A stretch of DNA of 64,000 bases from NCBI RefSeq assembly GCF_017916505.1, contig NZ_JAFMSZ010000001.1:868001-932000 (forward strand), written 5' to 3'. Below, one piece after another: positions 25,527 through 33,326 of the stretch. Under the pieces are notes generated by a model. That model worked only from the letters and a program-made list of their open reading frames with translations, was not told the origin of the DNA and ran no database searches. The DNA is from Naasia sp. SYSU D00057. Lineage in GTDB: Bacteria > Actinomycetota > Actinomycetes > Actinomycetales > Microbacteriaceae. The position numbers and the translations under genes are program-made. Every line of letters begins with the position of its first letter. The stretch's first letter is position 1.

Positions 25527-26621
25527 TCAGGGCCTCAGCGCGTAGAACCGGAACGCGGCGAAGTCCTCGATCGGCAGCACTTCGACCGCCGAGAAGCCCG
25601 CCTCGGCCGCGTACCGCTCGAGGACGGCGCGGCGCATCACCGTGCCCGTGCCCACCGAGTCCGGCGTCGAGAGGCTGTCGGGCAGACAGACCAGCAGGCT
25701 GTAGCCGTACATGAGGCGCTCCAGCTCGTCGCCCTCCGGCGTGAAGCCGTCGGCCACCGCCTCGTCCATCACGACGAGGATCCCGTCCGGGGAGAGCGCA
25801 TCCCGGATCGCGGCGAGCACCGATTGCGGGTGCGGAAGGTCGTGCACCGCCTCGAACACGAACGCGACGTCGAACCCGCTCTCCTCGAGTGTGCTCGCAT
25901 CCCCCGCACGGAAGTCCACGCGTTCCCCGAGTCCCGCGTCGCGGGCGTTGCCGCGCGCCCGGTCGATGGACGGCGCGTCGATGTCGACGCCGACCAGAGC
26001 CGCCTGCGGGTACGCCCGGGCCAGCGCCAGGGTCGACCACCCGAGCCCGCAGGCGACGTCGAGGATCCGAGCACCCGGCCTCGTCAGGCGCTCGTGCAGG
26101 TCGGGGACGGCCGCGAGGGCCGGTGCGAGGCGCTGCTCGAACCACGGGCGGTTGATGTCCGCCTGCGATTCCCGGGCGTCGTCGCCGAGCTGCGCCCACG
26201 AGACGCCTCCACCGTTCCGGTAGGCCTCGACGAGTGCCGGCAGCTGTGCGAGGGATGCGGCGAACATCCGGGCGACCGGCGCCGAGAAGAGCAGCGAGTC
26301 GCGGTCGACGAGCACCTCGCGCACCGCGTCCGGCACGACGTACCGGCGCCCGGTCGAGTCCTCGGACACGACCGCGAGGATGCCCGACACCGCCTGCTGC
26401 TCGAGCCACTCCCGCGCGTACCGCTCGTGCGTTCCGGTCCGGGCCGCGAGATCCGCCGGCTCGAGCCCACCCTCGCCCGCATCCGCGAGCGCCCGGTACC
26501 AGCCGAGCCGGTCACCCAGGTGGATGCTGACGAGGTCCACGAGACCGAGCGCCGATTGCAGCACCCGCTCGGCGAACTCCTCGGCGCCGACGGGCGGACG
26601 CCGGGTGCTGAGATCGGTCAT
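25527..26621 (-). CDS. Class I SAM-dependent methyltransferase with winged-helix N-terminus (364 aa)
   Basis: The first 110 residues form a winged-helix dimerisation domain (DLAARTGTHERYAREWLEQQAVSGIL), and the rest a Rossmann-like methyltransferase: motif I ILDVACGLGWSTLALA, then VGVDIDAPSIDRARG, FRAGDASTL and FVFEAVHDLPHP. The organisation resembles the mycobacterial Rv2258c group. The methyl acceptor is unknown. ATG 26621 is chosen because GAGG/GGAG lies at good distance; an ATG at 26636 is in frame but that codon is itself part of the ribosome site. It stands alone between two palindromic repeats. Confidence 0.88.
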   Translation of the reverse strand: MTDLSTRRPPVGAEEFAERVLQSALGLVDLVSIHLGDRLGWYRALADAGEGGLEPADLAARTGTHERYAREWLEQQAVSGILAVVSEDSTGRRYVVPDAVREVLVDRDSLLFSAPVARMFAASLAQLPALVEAYRNGGGVSWAQLGDDARESQADINRPWFEQRLAPALAAVPDLHERLTRPGARILDVACGLGWSTLALARAYPQAALVGVDIDAPSIDRARGNARDAGLGERVDFRAGDASTLEESGFDVAFVFEAVHDLPHPQSVLAAIRDALSPDGILVVMDEAVADGFTPEGDELERLMYGYSLLVCLPDSLSTPDSVGTGTVMRRAVLERYAAEAGFSAVEVLPIEDFAAFRFYALRP

Positions 26622-26734
26622 CGGAGCGCTCCTCATCGAGTCCGGCCATTGCGGACGCCACGGGGAGGTGCGGGGATGCGTCCGACGCCGCGATCCTGCA
26701 CCGCAGGCGGGATCGGCGCAAGGTCGTCCGTCGC

Positions 26735-26794
26735 GCGGGTCCTGCGGACAAGTCGCGACGGTCTACCAGCGCGAGTTGTCCGCACGACCCGCGG
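26735..26794. repeat. Family-1 palindromic repeat
   Basis: Seventeen-base arms (26735-26751 and 26776-26792) pair at all positions but one around a 24-base centre containing CGACGGTCTACC. A close copy lies at 58692-58751, 32 kb away, in the same orientation. Both are between genes. Confidence 0.75.
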
Positions 26795-26802
26795 ACCCGC
26801 GG

Positions 26803-28122
26803 CTAGTCGACCGTCAGGGTGGCGGAGCGCACCTTGCGGCGCAGCGAGCGGAACTGCTCGCGCAGCTTCGCGCTCAGCGGCGGCACCTCGGTGATCGGGT
26901 CCTCGACCGGCTCACCGCGGTACATGTGCTCGAACACCTGCAGCGTCGTGTCGATGTCGTGCGGCTCGATGAGGCGCAGCGACGCGTTCTTCATGACGAG
27001 CAGCTCCTCCTCGGGCAGCCGCAGCACGCGCTCGATGCGGTCCGCGAGCGCCTGCGAGTCGCCGGGCGGGAAGAGGTAGCCGTTCTCGCCGTCGTGCACG
27101 AGGTGAGGCAGCGCCATCGCGTCCGCGGCGACGACCGGGAGCCCGGACGCCATCGCCTCCATCGTCGCGATGCTCTGCAGCTCGGCGATGCTCGGCATGG
27201 CGAAGACCGTCGCCTCGGTGAGCACGCGGCGCAGGCGCTGGTCCGTGACCCGGCCGTGGAACTCGACCCGGTCGCGGATGCCGAGCTTGCCGGCCTGGTT
27301 CTCGAGGTTCCTGCGCTGGTCGCCGTCGCCGACGATGTCGAGGTGCACGTCGAGGTCCTCGGGCAGCAGCGCGACGGCCTCGAGCAGCTTGTCGAGCTGC
27401 TTCTCCGGCGCGACACGACCGTGGAAGGCGATGCGGTTCCGCGTGCGCGGCTCGAAGCTCGGCGTGTAGTCGGCGGCGCGGATGCCGCACGACACCGCGT
27501 GCACTCCACGGAGGCCCGTCTGCTGCTCGAGGTAGTCGGCGGCCCGGCGCGTCGGGGAGGTCACCTCGGCGGCGCGGCCGAGGATGCGGGCCGCGTCCTT
27601 CCACGCGATCCGCACCGACAGCGGCCAGATGAATCGGGGCAGGCCGGTGAACTCGATCAGGTTCTCGGGCATGAAGTGGTTGGTGGCGACGATCCGGACG
27701 CCGCGCTTCACCGCCTGGTTCGACGCGCCGCGCCCTGCGATGAAGTGCGACTGGATGTGCACCACGTCCGGCTTGACCTCGTCGATGATGCGCGCGGCGT
27801 TCGCGTTGATGCGCCACGGGTAGACGAAGCGGATCCAGTCGTGCTTCAGCCAGCGGAGGCTGAGCAGGCGGTGCACGGTGAAGGTCTGGCCGGCGTGGCG
27901 CTCGCGGAAGGCGCCTGCGCGGTTGTTGTGCGACTGCGCGAGCACGTGCACGTCGTGGCCGCGCTCGGTCAGCCCTGCGGCGAGCCGCATGGCGAAGTTG
28001 GCGGCGCCGTTCACGTCGGGCGGGAACGTGTCCGCGACGATGAGGACGGTGAGCGGAGAGTCGTCGCCGGGAACGGGGCCGGCGGTATCTGAGGCGTCGA
28101 TCGGACTTCCTTGCGGTGCCAT
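26803..28122 (-). CDS. Family 4 glycosyltransferase (439 aa)
   Basis: GT-B fold transferase. The N-terminal domain begins VLIVADTFPPDVNGAANFAMRL after a short disordered tail; the C-terminal domain begins FHGRVAPEKQLDKLLEAV, and the nucleotide-sugar site is SIAELQSIATMEAMASGLPVV-like with the two glutamates of the EX7E motif, followed by GENGYLFPPGD. Members of this branch add mannose or glucose to lipids (phosphatidylinositol or diacylglycerol) at the inner membrane face. The acceptor is not determinable. Start at ATG 28122 is preferred; a GTG at 28140 is an alternative. No other glycan gene is adjacent. Confidence 0.87.
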   Translation of the reverse strand: MAPQGSPIDASDTAGPVPGDDSPLTVLIVADTFPPDVNGAANFAMRLAAGLTERGHDVHVLAQSHNNRAGAFRERHAGQTFTVHRLLSLRWLKHDWIRFVYPWRINANAARIIDEVKPDVVHIQSHFIAGRGASNQAVKRGVRIVATNHFMPENLIEFTGLPRFIWPLSVRIAWKDAARILGRAAEVTSPTRRAADYLEQQTGLRGVHAVSCGIRAADYTPSFEPRTRNRIAFHGRVAPEKQLDKLLEAVALLPEDLDVHLDIVGDGDQRRNLENQAGKLGIRDRVEFHGRVTDQRLRRVLTEATVFAMPSIAELQSIATMEAMASGLPVVAADAMALPHLVHDGENGYLFPPGDSQALADRIERVLRLPEEELLVMKNASLRLIEPHDIDTTLQVFEHMYRGEPVEDPITEVPPLSAKLREQFRSLRRKVRSATLTVD

Positions 28123-28211
28123 TGACTGGGTGGGTCTCACTTCCGGGCGCTTTCACGCTACCGCACGCCTCCGGACGACCGCAGGACGCGGTCCGCGAGC
28201 CGCGGATCCCG

Positions 28212-29126
28212 TCAGCGCTGGGTCTGCGGGTGGTGCTTGGCGAGGTCGAAGACGCCGAAGACGGCGATGGCGCCGGCTACGACGAACGCGAACACCGCGT
28301 ACAGCGGGGCGGCCTGCGCCTCGCCGAGCACGACGACGCCGATGGCGACGGCGACCATCGGATCGATGACCGTCAGACCGGCGATGACGAGGTCGGGCGG
28401 GCCGGCGGAGTACGCGGTCTGGACGAAGTAGGCGCCGAGCGCGGCCGCGGCGAGCAGCCCGGCGAGGCAGAGGAGGGTGAGCCACTCGAAGTCGCCCTGC
28501 ACGAGACGGTTGATGACGACCTTGGCGAGCGTCGCGACGAAGCCGTAGAGCACCCCCGCGCCGATGATGTAGCCGACCGCTGGCACGTGGTGCCGCAGGA
28601 ACAGGAAGGCGACGAAGAAGAGAGTCAGCACGACCGCGAGGATCACGAGGATGATCACGAGCTGACGGTCGCGGATCACGCTCTCCACCGCGGTGAACGC
28701 GGCGATCGTGACGAACAGGCCCACTCCCCCGACGCAGAGCACGATCGCCCGGATAGTCCGCCTGTTGAGCGGCGTGCGAGTGACCCGGGCGTTGAGGATC
28801 GACGTGATCACGAGGGCGATCGCGCCGAGCGGCTGCACGACGATGAGCGGCGAGAAGCGGAGGCTCAGCAGCTGCAGCACGATGGCGAGCCCGAGCATCA
28901 GCGTGCCCATGACCCAGGCCGGACGGCTGAGGAGCAGCATGAGCTGGCGCATCGACAGCCCGGGTGTCCCCGTGCCGTGGTGCTGCTCCACCTTGATGAC
29001 GCCGCTGTGCTGGAACTGGGCGCCGAGGCTGAGGAACACGGCGCCGACCAGGGCGAGCGGGATGCCGATCGCCTGCCCGGGACGCGAGATGAGCTCCTCG
29101 GTCAGGTCGGTCAGCTCGGGCGGCAC
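28212..29126 (-). CDS. DMT family membrane transporter (304 aa)
   Basis: Nine to ten hydrophobic helices in two repeats, as in the drug/metabolite transporter superfamily; the segments LIVVQPLGAIALVITSIL and LVIAGLTVIDPMVAVAIGVV resemble the NIPA-like/actinobacterial DMT group. Helix 1 begins at about residue 18. Substrate unknown; magnesium or small metabolites are possible. The start is GTG 29126, with TAGAGT on the minus strand eight bases upstream and no ribosome site. Confidence 0.85.
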   Translation of the reverse strand: MPPELTDLTEELISRPGQAIGIPLALVGAVFLSLGAQFQHSGVIKVEQHHGTGTPGLSMRQLMLLLSRPAWVMGTLMLGLAIVLQLLSLRFSPLIVVQPLGAIALVITSILNARVTRTPLNRRTIRAIVLCVGGVGLFVTIAAFTAVESVIRDRQLVIILVILAVVLTLFFVAFLFLRHHVPAVGYIIGAGVLYGFVATLAKVVINRLVQGDFEWLTLLCLAGLLAAAALGAYFVQTAYSAGPPDLVIAGLTVIDPMVAVAIGVVVLGEAQAAPLYAVFAFVVAGAIAVFGVFDLAKHHPQTQR

Positions 29127-29173
29127 GGAACCAGACTCTACCGGCGGGTCCGGGCCGATAGTCTGAGCGGCAT

Positions 29174-29740
29174 ATGGCGATCCTCCCCATCCGCATCACC
29201 GGTGATCCGGTGCTGCACGAGCCCGCCGAGCCGGTGACCCGCTTCGACGACGAGCTGCGCACCCTCGTGGACGACATGTACGACACGATGTTCGCGGCGC
29301 CCGGCGTCGGGCTCGCCGCGCCGCAGGTCGGGGTGCCGCTGCGGCTGTTCGTCTACAACTACCCGGACGACGACGGCAACGACCGCCGGGGCGTCGCCAT
29401 CAACCCCGAGCTGTGGATCACTCCGCCGCCGACGGGCGAGGCGGACGAGGACTACGAGTCGGAGGGCTGCCTCTCCGTGCCCGGCGAGCGGTATCCGCTG
29501 CGCCGCGCCGAGAAGGCGATCCTGCGCGCTGTGGACCTCGACCAGAAGCCCTTCGAGATCGAGGCGTCCGGCTGGTTCGCCCGCATCTTCCAGCACGAGT
29601 TCGACCACCTCGACGGGGTGCTCTACGTCGACCGCCTCGAGTTCGTGCACCGCCGGCGCGCGGTGAAGACGATCGTGAAGCGCGGCTGGGGCAAGCCGGG
29701 GTCGTCCTGGCTGCCGGGCGTCGACGACCTCGAGGGCTGA
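29174..29740 (+). CDS. def: Peptide deformylase (188 aa)
   Basis: Removes the formyl group from the N-terminal methionine of new proteins. All three motifs are intact: GVGLAAPQVG (residues 44-53), EGCLSVPG with metal ligand Cys99, and QHEFDHLDG with metal ligands His141 and His145 and catalytic Glu142. Length is typical for a type I/III actinobacterial enzyme. The formyltransferase gene usually found with it is absent here. TAGTCT lies nine bases before the ATG and no ribosome site is evident. Confidence 0.96.
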   Translation: MAILPIRITGDPVLHEPAEPVTRFDDELRTLVDDMYDTMFAAPGVGLAAPQVGVPLRLFVYNYPDDDGNDRRGVAINPELWITPPPTGEADEDYESEGCLSVPGERYPLRRAEKAILRAVDLDQKPFEIEASGWFARIFQHEFDHLDGVLYVDRLEFVHRRRAVKTIVKRGWGKPGSSWLPGVDDLEG

Positions 29741-29774
29741 CGGACCTCGCCATTCGCAGCGGCTCCGGCGGCTC

Positions 29775-30089
29775 TCAGGCCGCCCAGCCGAGGAGCCGAA
29801 GCACGGCCGCGGCGGCTGCGGCGGCGATCACGACGACGACGAACGGCACTCGCAGCGCGAACAGCACCGCGGCGAGGGCGACGGCCGGCACCCGGGCGTC
29901 GACGACGAGGGCCGTGCCGGTCGAGACGGTCTGCACCGCGATGAGCGCGGCGAGCAGCGCCACCGTGACGAGGTTCGCGGTGCGCGCCGCGGCAGGCTTC
30001 TCGAGCACCGACGACGGCACGAGGTAGCCGGCGAACTTCAGCGCGAGGCACGCGATCGACGCGAGCAGCACGATCTGCCAGAGCGTCAC
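29775..30089 (-). CDS. azlD: AzlD-type branched-chain amino acid transport protein (104 aa)
   Basis: Small membrane protein with three to four helices, the second subunit of the AzlCD exporter for branched-chain amino acids and analogues. Typical features are the LKFAGYLVPSSVL segment after helix 1 and an Ala/Val-rich C-terminus. Its ATG overlaps the azlC stop by four bases. It is the last gene of a three-gene unit read towards def. Confidence 0.88.
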   Translation of the reverse strand: MTLWQIVLLASIACLALKFAGYLVPSSVLEKPAAARTANLVTVALLAALIAVQTVSTGTALVVDARVPAVALAAVLFALRVPFVVVVIAAAAAAAVLRLLGWAA

Positions 30090-30820
30090 GTCGGCTCCTC
30101 CTCGGCGTCGAGCGCCGCCGCTCGCACGGCGAAGAGATCGAACATCCCGACCACCACCGCGACCGCCGCGGCGAGGAGGACCGGCAGGCCCGCGGGCAGC
30201 ACCGGCACGAGGGCGGTCGCGACCACGGCGGCGCCGATCGCGACGGCGACCGGCTGCAGCTCGCGCAGCCGGGGCCAGAGCAGCCCGAGGAACGCGGCGC
30301 CCGCCGCGGCGTCGAGCCCGTACTGGCGGACGTCGCCGAGCGCGTCGCCGAGCAGCGCGCCGACGAGCGTGGTGAGGTTCCAGCCGAGGTAGACGACGAG
30401 GCCGGTCACCCAGAACCCGCGGCGCTGGGCGGCGAGCGTCGGCTGTGCGGTCGAGACGGCGGTCGTCTCGTCGATCGTCAGCATCGCGGCGGCGGTCTTG
30501 CGCCAGAAGCCGCCGCCGATCATCGGCTTCACGCGGATCCCGTAGAGCACGTTGCGGGCGCCGAGCAGGGCCGCTCCCGCGATTCCGGCCGGTCCCGCGG
30601 CGAGCCCGCCGGAGGCGATCACCCCGACGATGGCGTACTGCGATCCGCCGGTGAACATGACCAGGCTGAGCACGCAGGTCTGCCAGATGTCGAGCCCGGC
30701 CGCGACGGAGAGCGCTCCGAAGGAGACGCCGTACGCGGCGGTGGCGACGCCGACCGCGACGCCCGAGCGGGTGGCCGCCCGCAGCGGATCGCGGTCCGCG
30801 ACGCTAGCGCGTGCCGCCAC
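30086..30820 (-). CDS. azlC: AzlC family branched-chain amino acid exporter subunit (244 aa)
   Basis: Large subunit of the AzlCD exporter, with about seven helices. Family-typical segments are AAYGVSFGALSVAAG, FTGGSQYAIVGVIASGG and ARNVLYGIRVKPM. The start is GTG 30820, lying inside the last 17 bases of the upstream kinase-like gene, and the stop overlaps azlD by four bases. The linkage to a histidine-kinase gene is unusual. Confidence 0.92.
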   Translation of the reverse strand: MAARASVADRDPLRAATRSGVAVGVATAAYGVSFGALSVAAGLDIWQTCVLSLVMFTGGSQYAIVGVIASGGLAAGPAGIAGAALLGARNVLYGIRVKPMIGGGFWRKTAAAMLTIDETTAVSTAQPTLAAQRRGFWVTGLVVYLGWNLTTLVGALLGDALGDVRQYGLDAAAGAAFLGLLWPRLRELQPVAVAIGAAVVATALVPVLPAGLPVLLAAAVAVVVGMFDLFAVRAAALDAEEEPT

Positions 30821-31703
30821 GGGTCAGGTCGACCCCGTGCACGCCGTTGTGGTGGCGCAGCGCCGGGAAGACCGCCGACACCGAGAAGCCGACGCCCGCC
30901 GTCTGGCTGGCCGAGAACACGCCGCCGAACAGCTCGGTGCGCTCGCGCATCTCCTCGATGCCCGGGCCGGTGATCTCCTGGGTCAGCGACCGCAGGTCGT
31001 CCTCCACGGTGTAGCCGGCGCCACCGAAGTCGGGGTCGAGCCCCTTCCGCAGCGCGGCGTTGCGGATGCCGTTGTCGTCCACGCGCACCTGGAGGCCGGA
31101 GCCGATCCAGGTGAAGCCGACGCGCGCCTCGGTCCCGTCGCCCCCCCACTTGAGCGAGTTGCTCAGCGCCTCCTGGAGGATGCGGTAGATGGCGAGCTCG
31201 GCGCCCGAGCTGAGCTCGTAGGGCTCCCCCGCCTCGTCGAAGCTGACGCCGAGTCCGGCGTCGCGCATCACCTTGAACAGGTCGCGCGTCGACTTGAGGG
31301 TCGGCTGTGGAGCGACGTCCGCCTCCGACTCGCGGACCAGCGTGTTGACGCGGCGCATGTCGGCCATCGCGGCACGACCCGAATCCGCGATCGTCGCGGC
31401 GGCGCGCACCGCGGCGGCCGGGTCGCTCGCGGCGGCGTACCGGGCGCCCTCCGCGTCGGCGATGATCGACTGCACCCGGCCCAGGGCGATCTCGTGCAGC
31501 TCGCGGATGATCCGGAGCCGGCCGCCCTGCTCGGCCACCGACAGCTCGAGGTCGACCCGGGCGCGGGCGGACGCGGTCTGCTCGGACGCGAGGAGCCGGG
31601 CGCGGCCACGGGCGCGGACCCAGAGCACGAGGAACACGACCGCGAGGAGGGCCGGCACGGCGATCAGGGCCGCCGTGAGGGCGGCGTCGAGGGGCCAAGC
31701 CAT
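30804..31703 (-). CDS. HisKA_3-type sensor histidine kinase, no adjacent response regulator (299 aa)
   Basis: One N-terminal transmembrane helix (about residues 7-28), a coiled region, a dimerisation helix with the candidate phospho-His in IRELHEIALGRV (about residue 69), and an HATPase domain with N-box QEALSNSLKWGG and G-like residues DNGI and GPGIEEMRER. Compared with usual members of this branch the H-box is altered (HE, with no DVVAHS-like continuation). No response regulator is adjacent. It overlaps azlC by 17 bases. TAGACT stands seven bases before its ATG, pointing to a leaderless messenger that also covers azlCD. Confidence 0.82.
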   Translation of the reverse strand: MAWPLDAALTAALIAVPALLAVVFLVLWVRARGRARLLASEQTASARARVDLELSVAEQGGRLRIIRELHEIALGRVQSIIADAEGARYAAASDPAAAVRAAATIADSGRAAMADMRRVNTLVRESEADVAPQPTLKSTRDLFKVMRDAGLGVSFDEAGEPYELSSGAELAIYRILQEALSNSLKWGGDGTEARVGFTWIGSGLQVRVDDNGIRNAALRKGLDPDFGGAGYTVEDDLRSLTQEITGPGIEEMRERTELFGGVFSASQTAGVGFSVSAVFPALRHHNGVHGVDLTRGGTR

Positions 31704-31775
31704 GCGCGCCAGTCTAGGCTTTCGGGCCAGAGCGGCCCGGAAGCCGATAGGCCGGGTCGCGGATCGGAGACGCGG

Positions 31776-32117
31776 GTGGATGCGGCACGGGCGCGAGCGC
31801 TGCTCGCCGACGCGGACGCCGCCGCCGTGCGCACGCTCGCCGACCTGGGGGCGGAGATCGCGGCGATCACCGTCGCGCGCCAGGACGCGAACTCCGACGA
31901 CGAGCACGACCCGGAGGGCGCGACGATCGCGTACGAGCGGTCGCAGGCGGACGCGCTGCGCCGCGCCGCCGAGGAGCGCCGGGCGGCGGTGGCCGCAGCG
32001 GTCGCCCGGCTCGACGAGGGCCGCTACGGCGGCTGCGCGCGCTGCGGCCGTCCGATCCCGGAGGGACGCCTGGAGGCGCGCCCCTGGGCCGACACGTGCG
32101 TGGAGCACGCCCGCTGA
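31776..32117 (+). CDS. TraR/DksA-type zinc-finger protein (113 aa)
   Basis: Two helices forming a coiled-coil (about residues 1-80, rich in Ala, Arg and Glu), then a short zinc-finger region with CARCGRPIPEGRLEARPWADTC. This matches the DksA/TraR class, whose members enter the RNA polymerase secondary channel. The last zinc-ligand pair is CVEH, not CxxC, so the site is probably Cys3His. Start GTG 31776 has GGAG six bases upstream. The next gene starts 15 bases after the stop. It is divergent from the histidine-kinase gene. Confidence 0.85.
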   Translation: MDAARARALLADADAAAVRTLADLGAEIAAITVARQDANSDDEHDPEGATIAYERSQADALRRAAEERRAAVAAAVARLDEGRYGGCARCGRPIPEGRLEARPWADTCVEHAR

Positions 32118-32132
32118 AGAAGGAGGAGACGG

Positions 32133-32456
32133 ATGAGCCGGATCGACGTGCCCGCGGGGACGATCGTGCGCACCTGGACCGGGTGGGTGCGGCCTGAGGA
32201 CGCGGAGGCGTACGCGCGCTACATCGAGGAGACCGGGATGGCCGAGTACCGGTCGACGCCCGGCAACCTGGGCGCCTACATGGTCCTCACCGAGGAGGGC
32301 GAGCGGACGAGGGTGTCGACGGTGTCGTTCTGGACGGACCTCGACGTGATCCGCGGCTTCGCCGGCGACGACATCAGCCGCGCGGTCTTCTACGACGAGG
32401 ACGACCGCTACCTGGTCGCCCGCGAGACGACGGTCACCCACGGCCGCGTGGTGTGA
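32133..32456 (+). CDS. Antibiotic biosynthesis monooxygenase-like (ABM fold) protein (107 aa)
   Basis: Small protein with the beta-alpha-beta-beta-alpha-beta pattern of the dimeric alpha/beta barrel: a first strand with TIVRTWTGWV, a helix around EDAEAYARYIEETG, and a strand TRVSTVSFWTDLD. No catalytic or haem ligand can be named. AGGAGGAGAC precedes the ATG. It follows the DksA-like gene by 15 bases and converges on the acetyltransferase with seven bases between stops. Confidence 0.78.
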   Translation: MSRIDVPAGTIVRTWTGWVRPEDAEAYARYIEETGMAEYRSTPGNLGAYMVLTEEGERTRVSTVSFWTDLDVIRGFAGDDISRAVFYDEDDRYLVARETTVTHGRVV

Positions 32457-32463
32457 GACGCCC

Positions 32464-32958
32464 CTAGAGGGCCAGCACCATGTACACGCTGTAGGGGTCG
32501 AGCGTGTAGTCGCCGAACGGGTCCGTCTCGCGGAAGCCGGCGCGCTCGTAGAGGCGGCGGGCCGGGGCGAAGAACTCCTGGCTGCCCGTCTCCAGGTAGA
32601 GCGCGGAGTAGCCGCGCCGGCGGCCCTCCTCCGTGAGGGAGGCGAGCACCGCTCCCCCGACGCCGCGCCCTCGCGCCGCGGCGGCCGTGCGCATGGACTT
32701 CAGCTCGCCGGCCGACGGGGAGAGCTCCTTCAGCGCGCCGCAGCCGAGCAGATCGCCGTCCGGAGTCCGAGCCGTCAGGAAGGCGATCCCGGGCTGGGCG
32801 AGCGCCTCGACGTCGAGGGCGTGCACGCTTTCGGGCGGTGACTCGGCCCGCATGTCCGCCATGTGCTCGGTGAGCAGCGCGACGATGTCGTCCCGACGCA
32901 CGTCGTCCCGCTCGATGCGAAGCCCCACCGCGCTCCCGGACGGAGTCGCCTTCCCCAT
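32464..32958 (-). CDS. GNAT family N-acetyltransferase (164 aa)
   Basis: Acetyl-CoA-dependent acetyltransferase fold. The acetyl-CoA loop is RTAAAARGRGVGGAVLASL (about residues 90-108, RGxGxG pattern) and the C-terminal strand-helix ALYLETGSQEFFAPARRLYERAGF is standard, close to PhnO/YjgM-type members of unknown substrate. GGAAGGGCG lies before the ATG. Single gene. Confidence 0.9.
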   Translation of the reverse strand: MGKATPSGSAVGLRIERDDVRRDDIVALLTEHMADMRAESPPESVHALDVEALAQPGIAFLTARTPDGDLLGCGALKELSPSAGELKSMRTAAAARGRGVGGAVLASLTEEGRRRGYSALYLETGSQEFFAPARRLYERAGFRETDPFGDYTLDPYSVYMVLAL

Positions 32959-33057
32959 CGCGCCCTTCCTGATCTGAACCGTTCCGAACGGTGGCGAGCC
33001 TAGCCAGCGACTGTGTCGGGCGCGTTTCGGGCTGCGCGGAACAGGAGATCCGCTCTA

Positions 33058-33077
33058 CAGGACGGCGCGCCGTCCTG
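33058..33077. promoter_or_regulatory. Twenty-base perfect palindrome upstream of the acetyltransferase gene
   Basis: CAGGACGGCGCGCCGTCCTG reads the same on both strands over all 20 bases, about 100 bases before the acetyltransferase start. It could be an operator or a small cruciform; no matching site was seen elsewhere in the window. Confidence 0.45.
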
Positions 33078-33130
33078 ATCCGCATGCGAAACCGGACGCT
33101 CATCCTGATCGGCGTGGAATCTCCTGATCC

Positions 33131-33157
33131 GCGGAGGTGGCGGAGGTGGCGGAGGTG
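33131..33157. repeat. Three tandem copies of a nine-base unit
   Basis: GCGGAGGTG is repeated three times without change in the gap between the acetyltransferase and tRNA-Asn. It is a short microsatellite-like array with no evident gene. Confidence 0.7.
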
Positions 33158-33174
33158 GGAGCTCCTCCAAAGCA

Positions 33175-33205
33175 GAACGCCCCAGCCGTGGCGGCTGGGG
33201 CGTTC
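33175..33205 (-). terminator. Terminator of tRNA-Asn
   Basis: A perfect 13-base-pair stem GAACGCCCCAGCC/GGCTGGGGCGTTC with loop GTGGC begins four bases after the tRNA 3' end and is followed by CTGCTTTGG on the minus strand. This is a strong intrinsic terminator. Confidence 0.85.
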
Positions 33206-33208
33206 TCG

Positions 33209-33284
33209 TGGCTCCCCGACTTGGACTCGAACCAAGAACCTGCCGGTTAACAGCCGGCTGCTCTGCCAATTGAGCTATCGAGGA
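33209..33284 (-). tRNA. tRNA-Asn (GTT)
   Basis: The minus strand forms a full cloverleaf: acceptor TCCTCGA with TCGGGGA, D arm GCTCAATTGGCAGAGC, anticodon loop CTGTTAA with anticodon GTT, T arm CTTGGTTCGAGTCCAAG, discriminator G and an encoded CCA at 33211-33209. The gene is 76 bases and ends directly before a strong hairpin. Confidence 0.97.
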
Positions 33285-33326
33285 ATGGCGCTGAACTACT
33301 TTAGCGCACCCGGAGGGGCTCGGCGT

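Noticed and set aside
33131-33157. CRISPR-like array
   Set aside because: Three directly adjacent nine-base units with no spacers are a simple tandem repeat.
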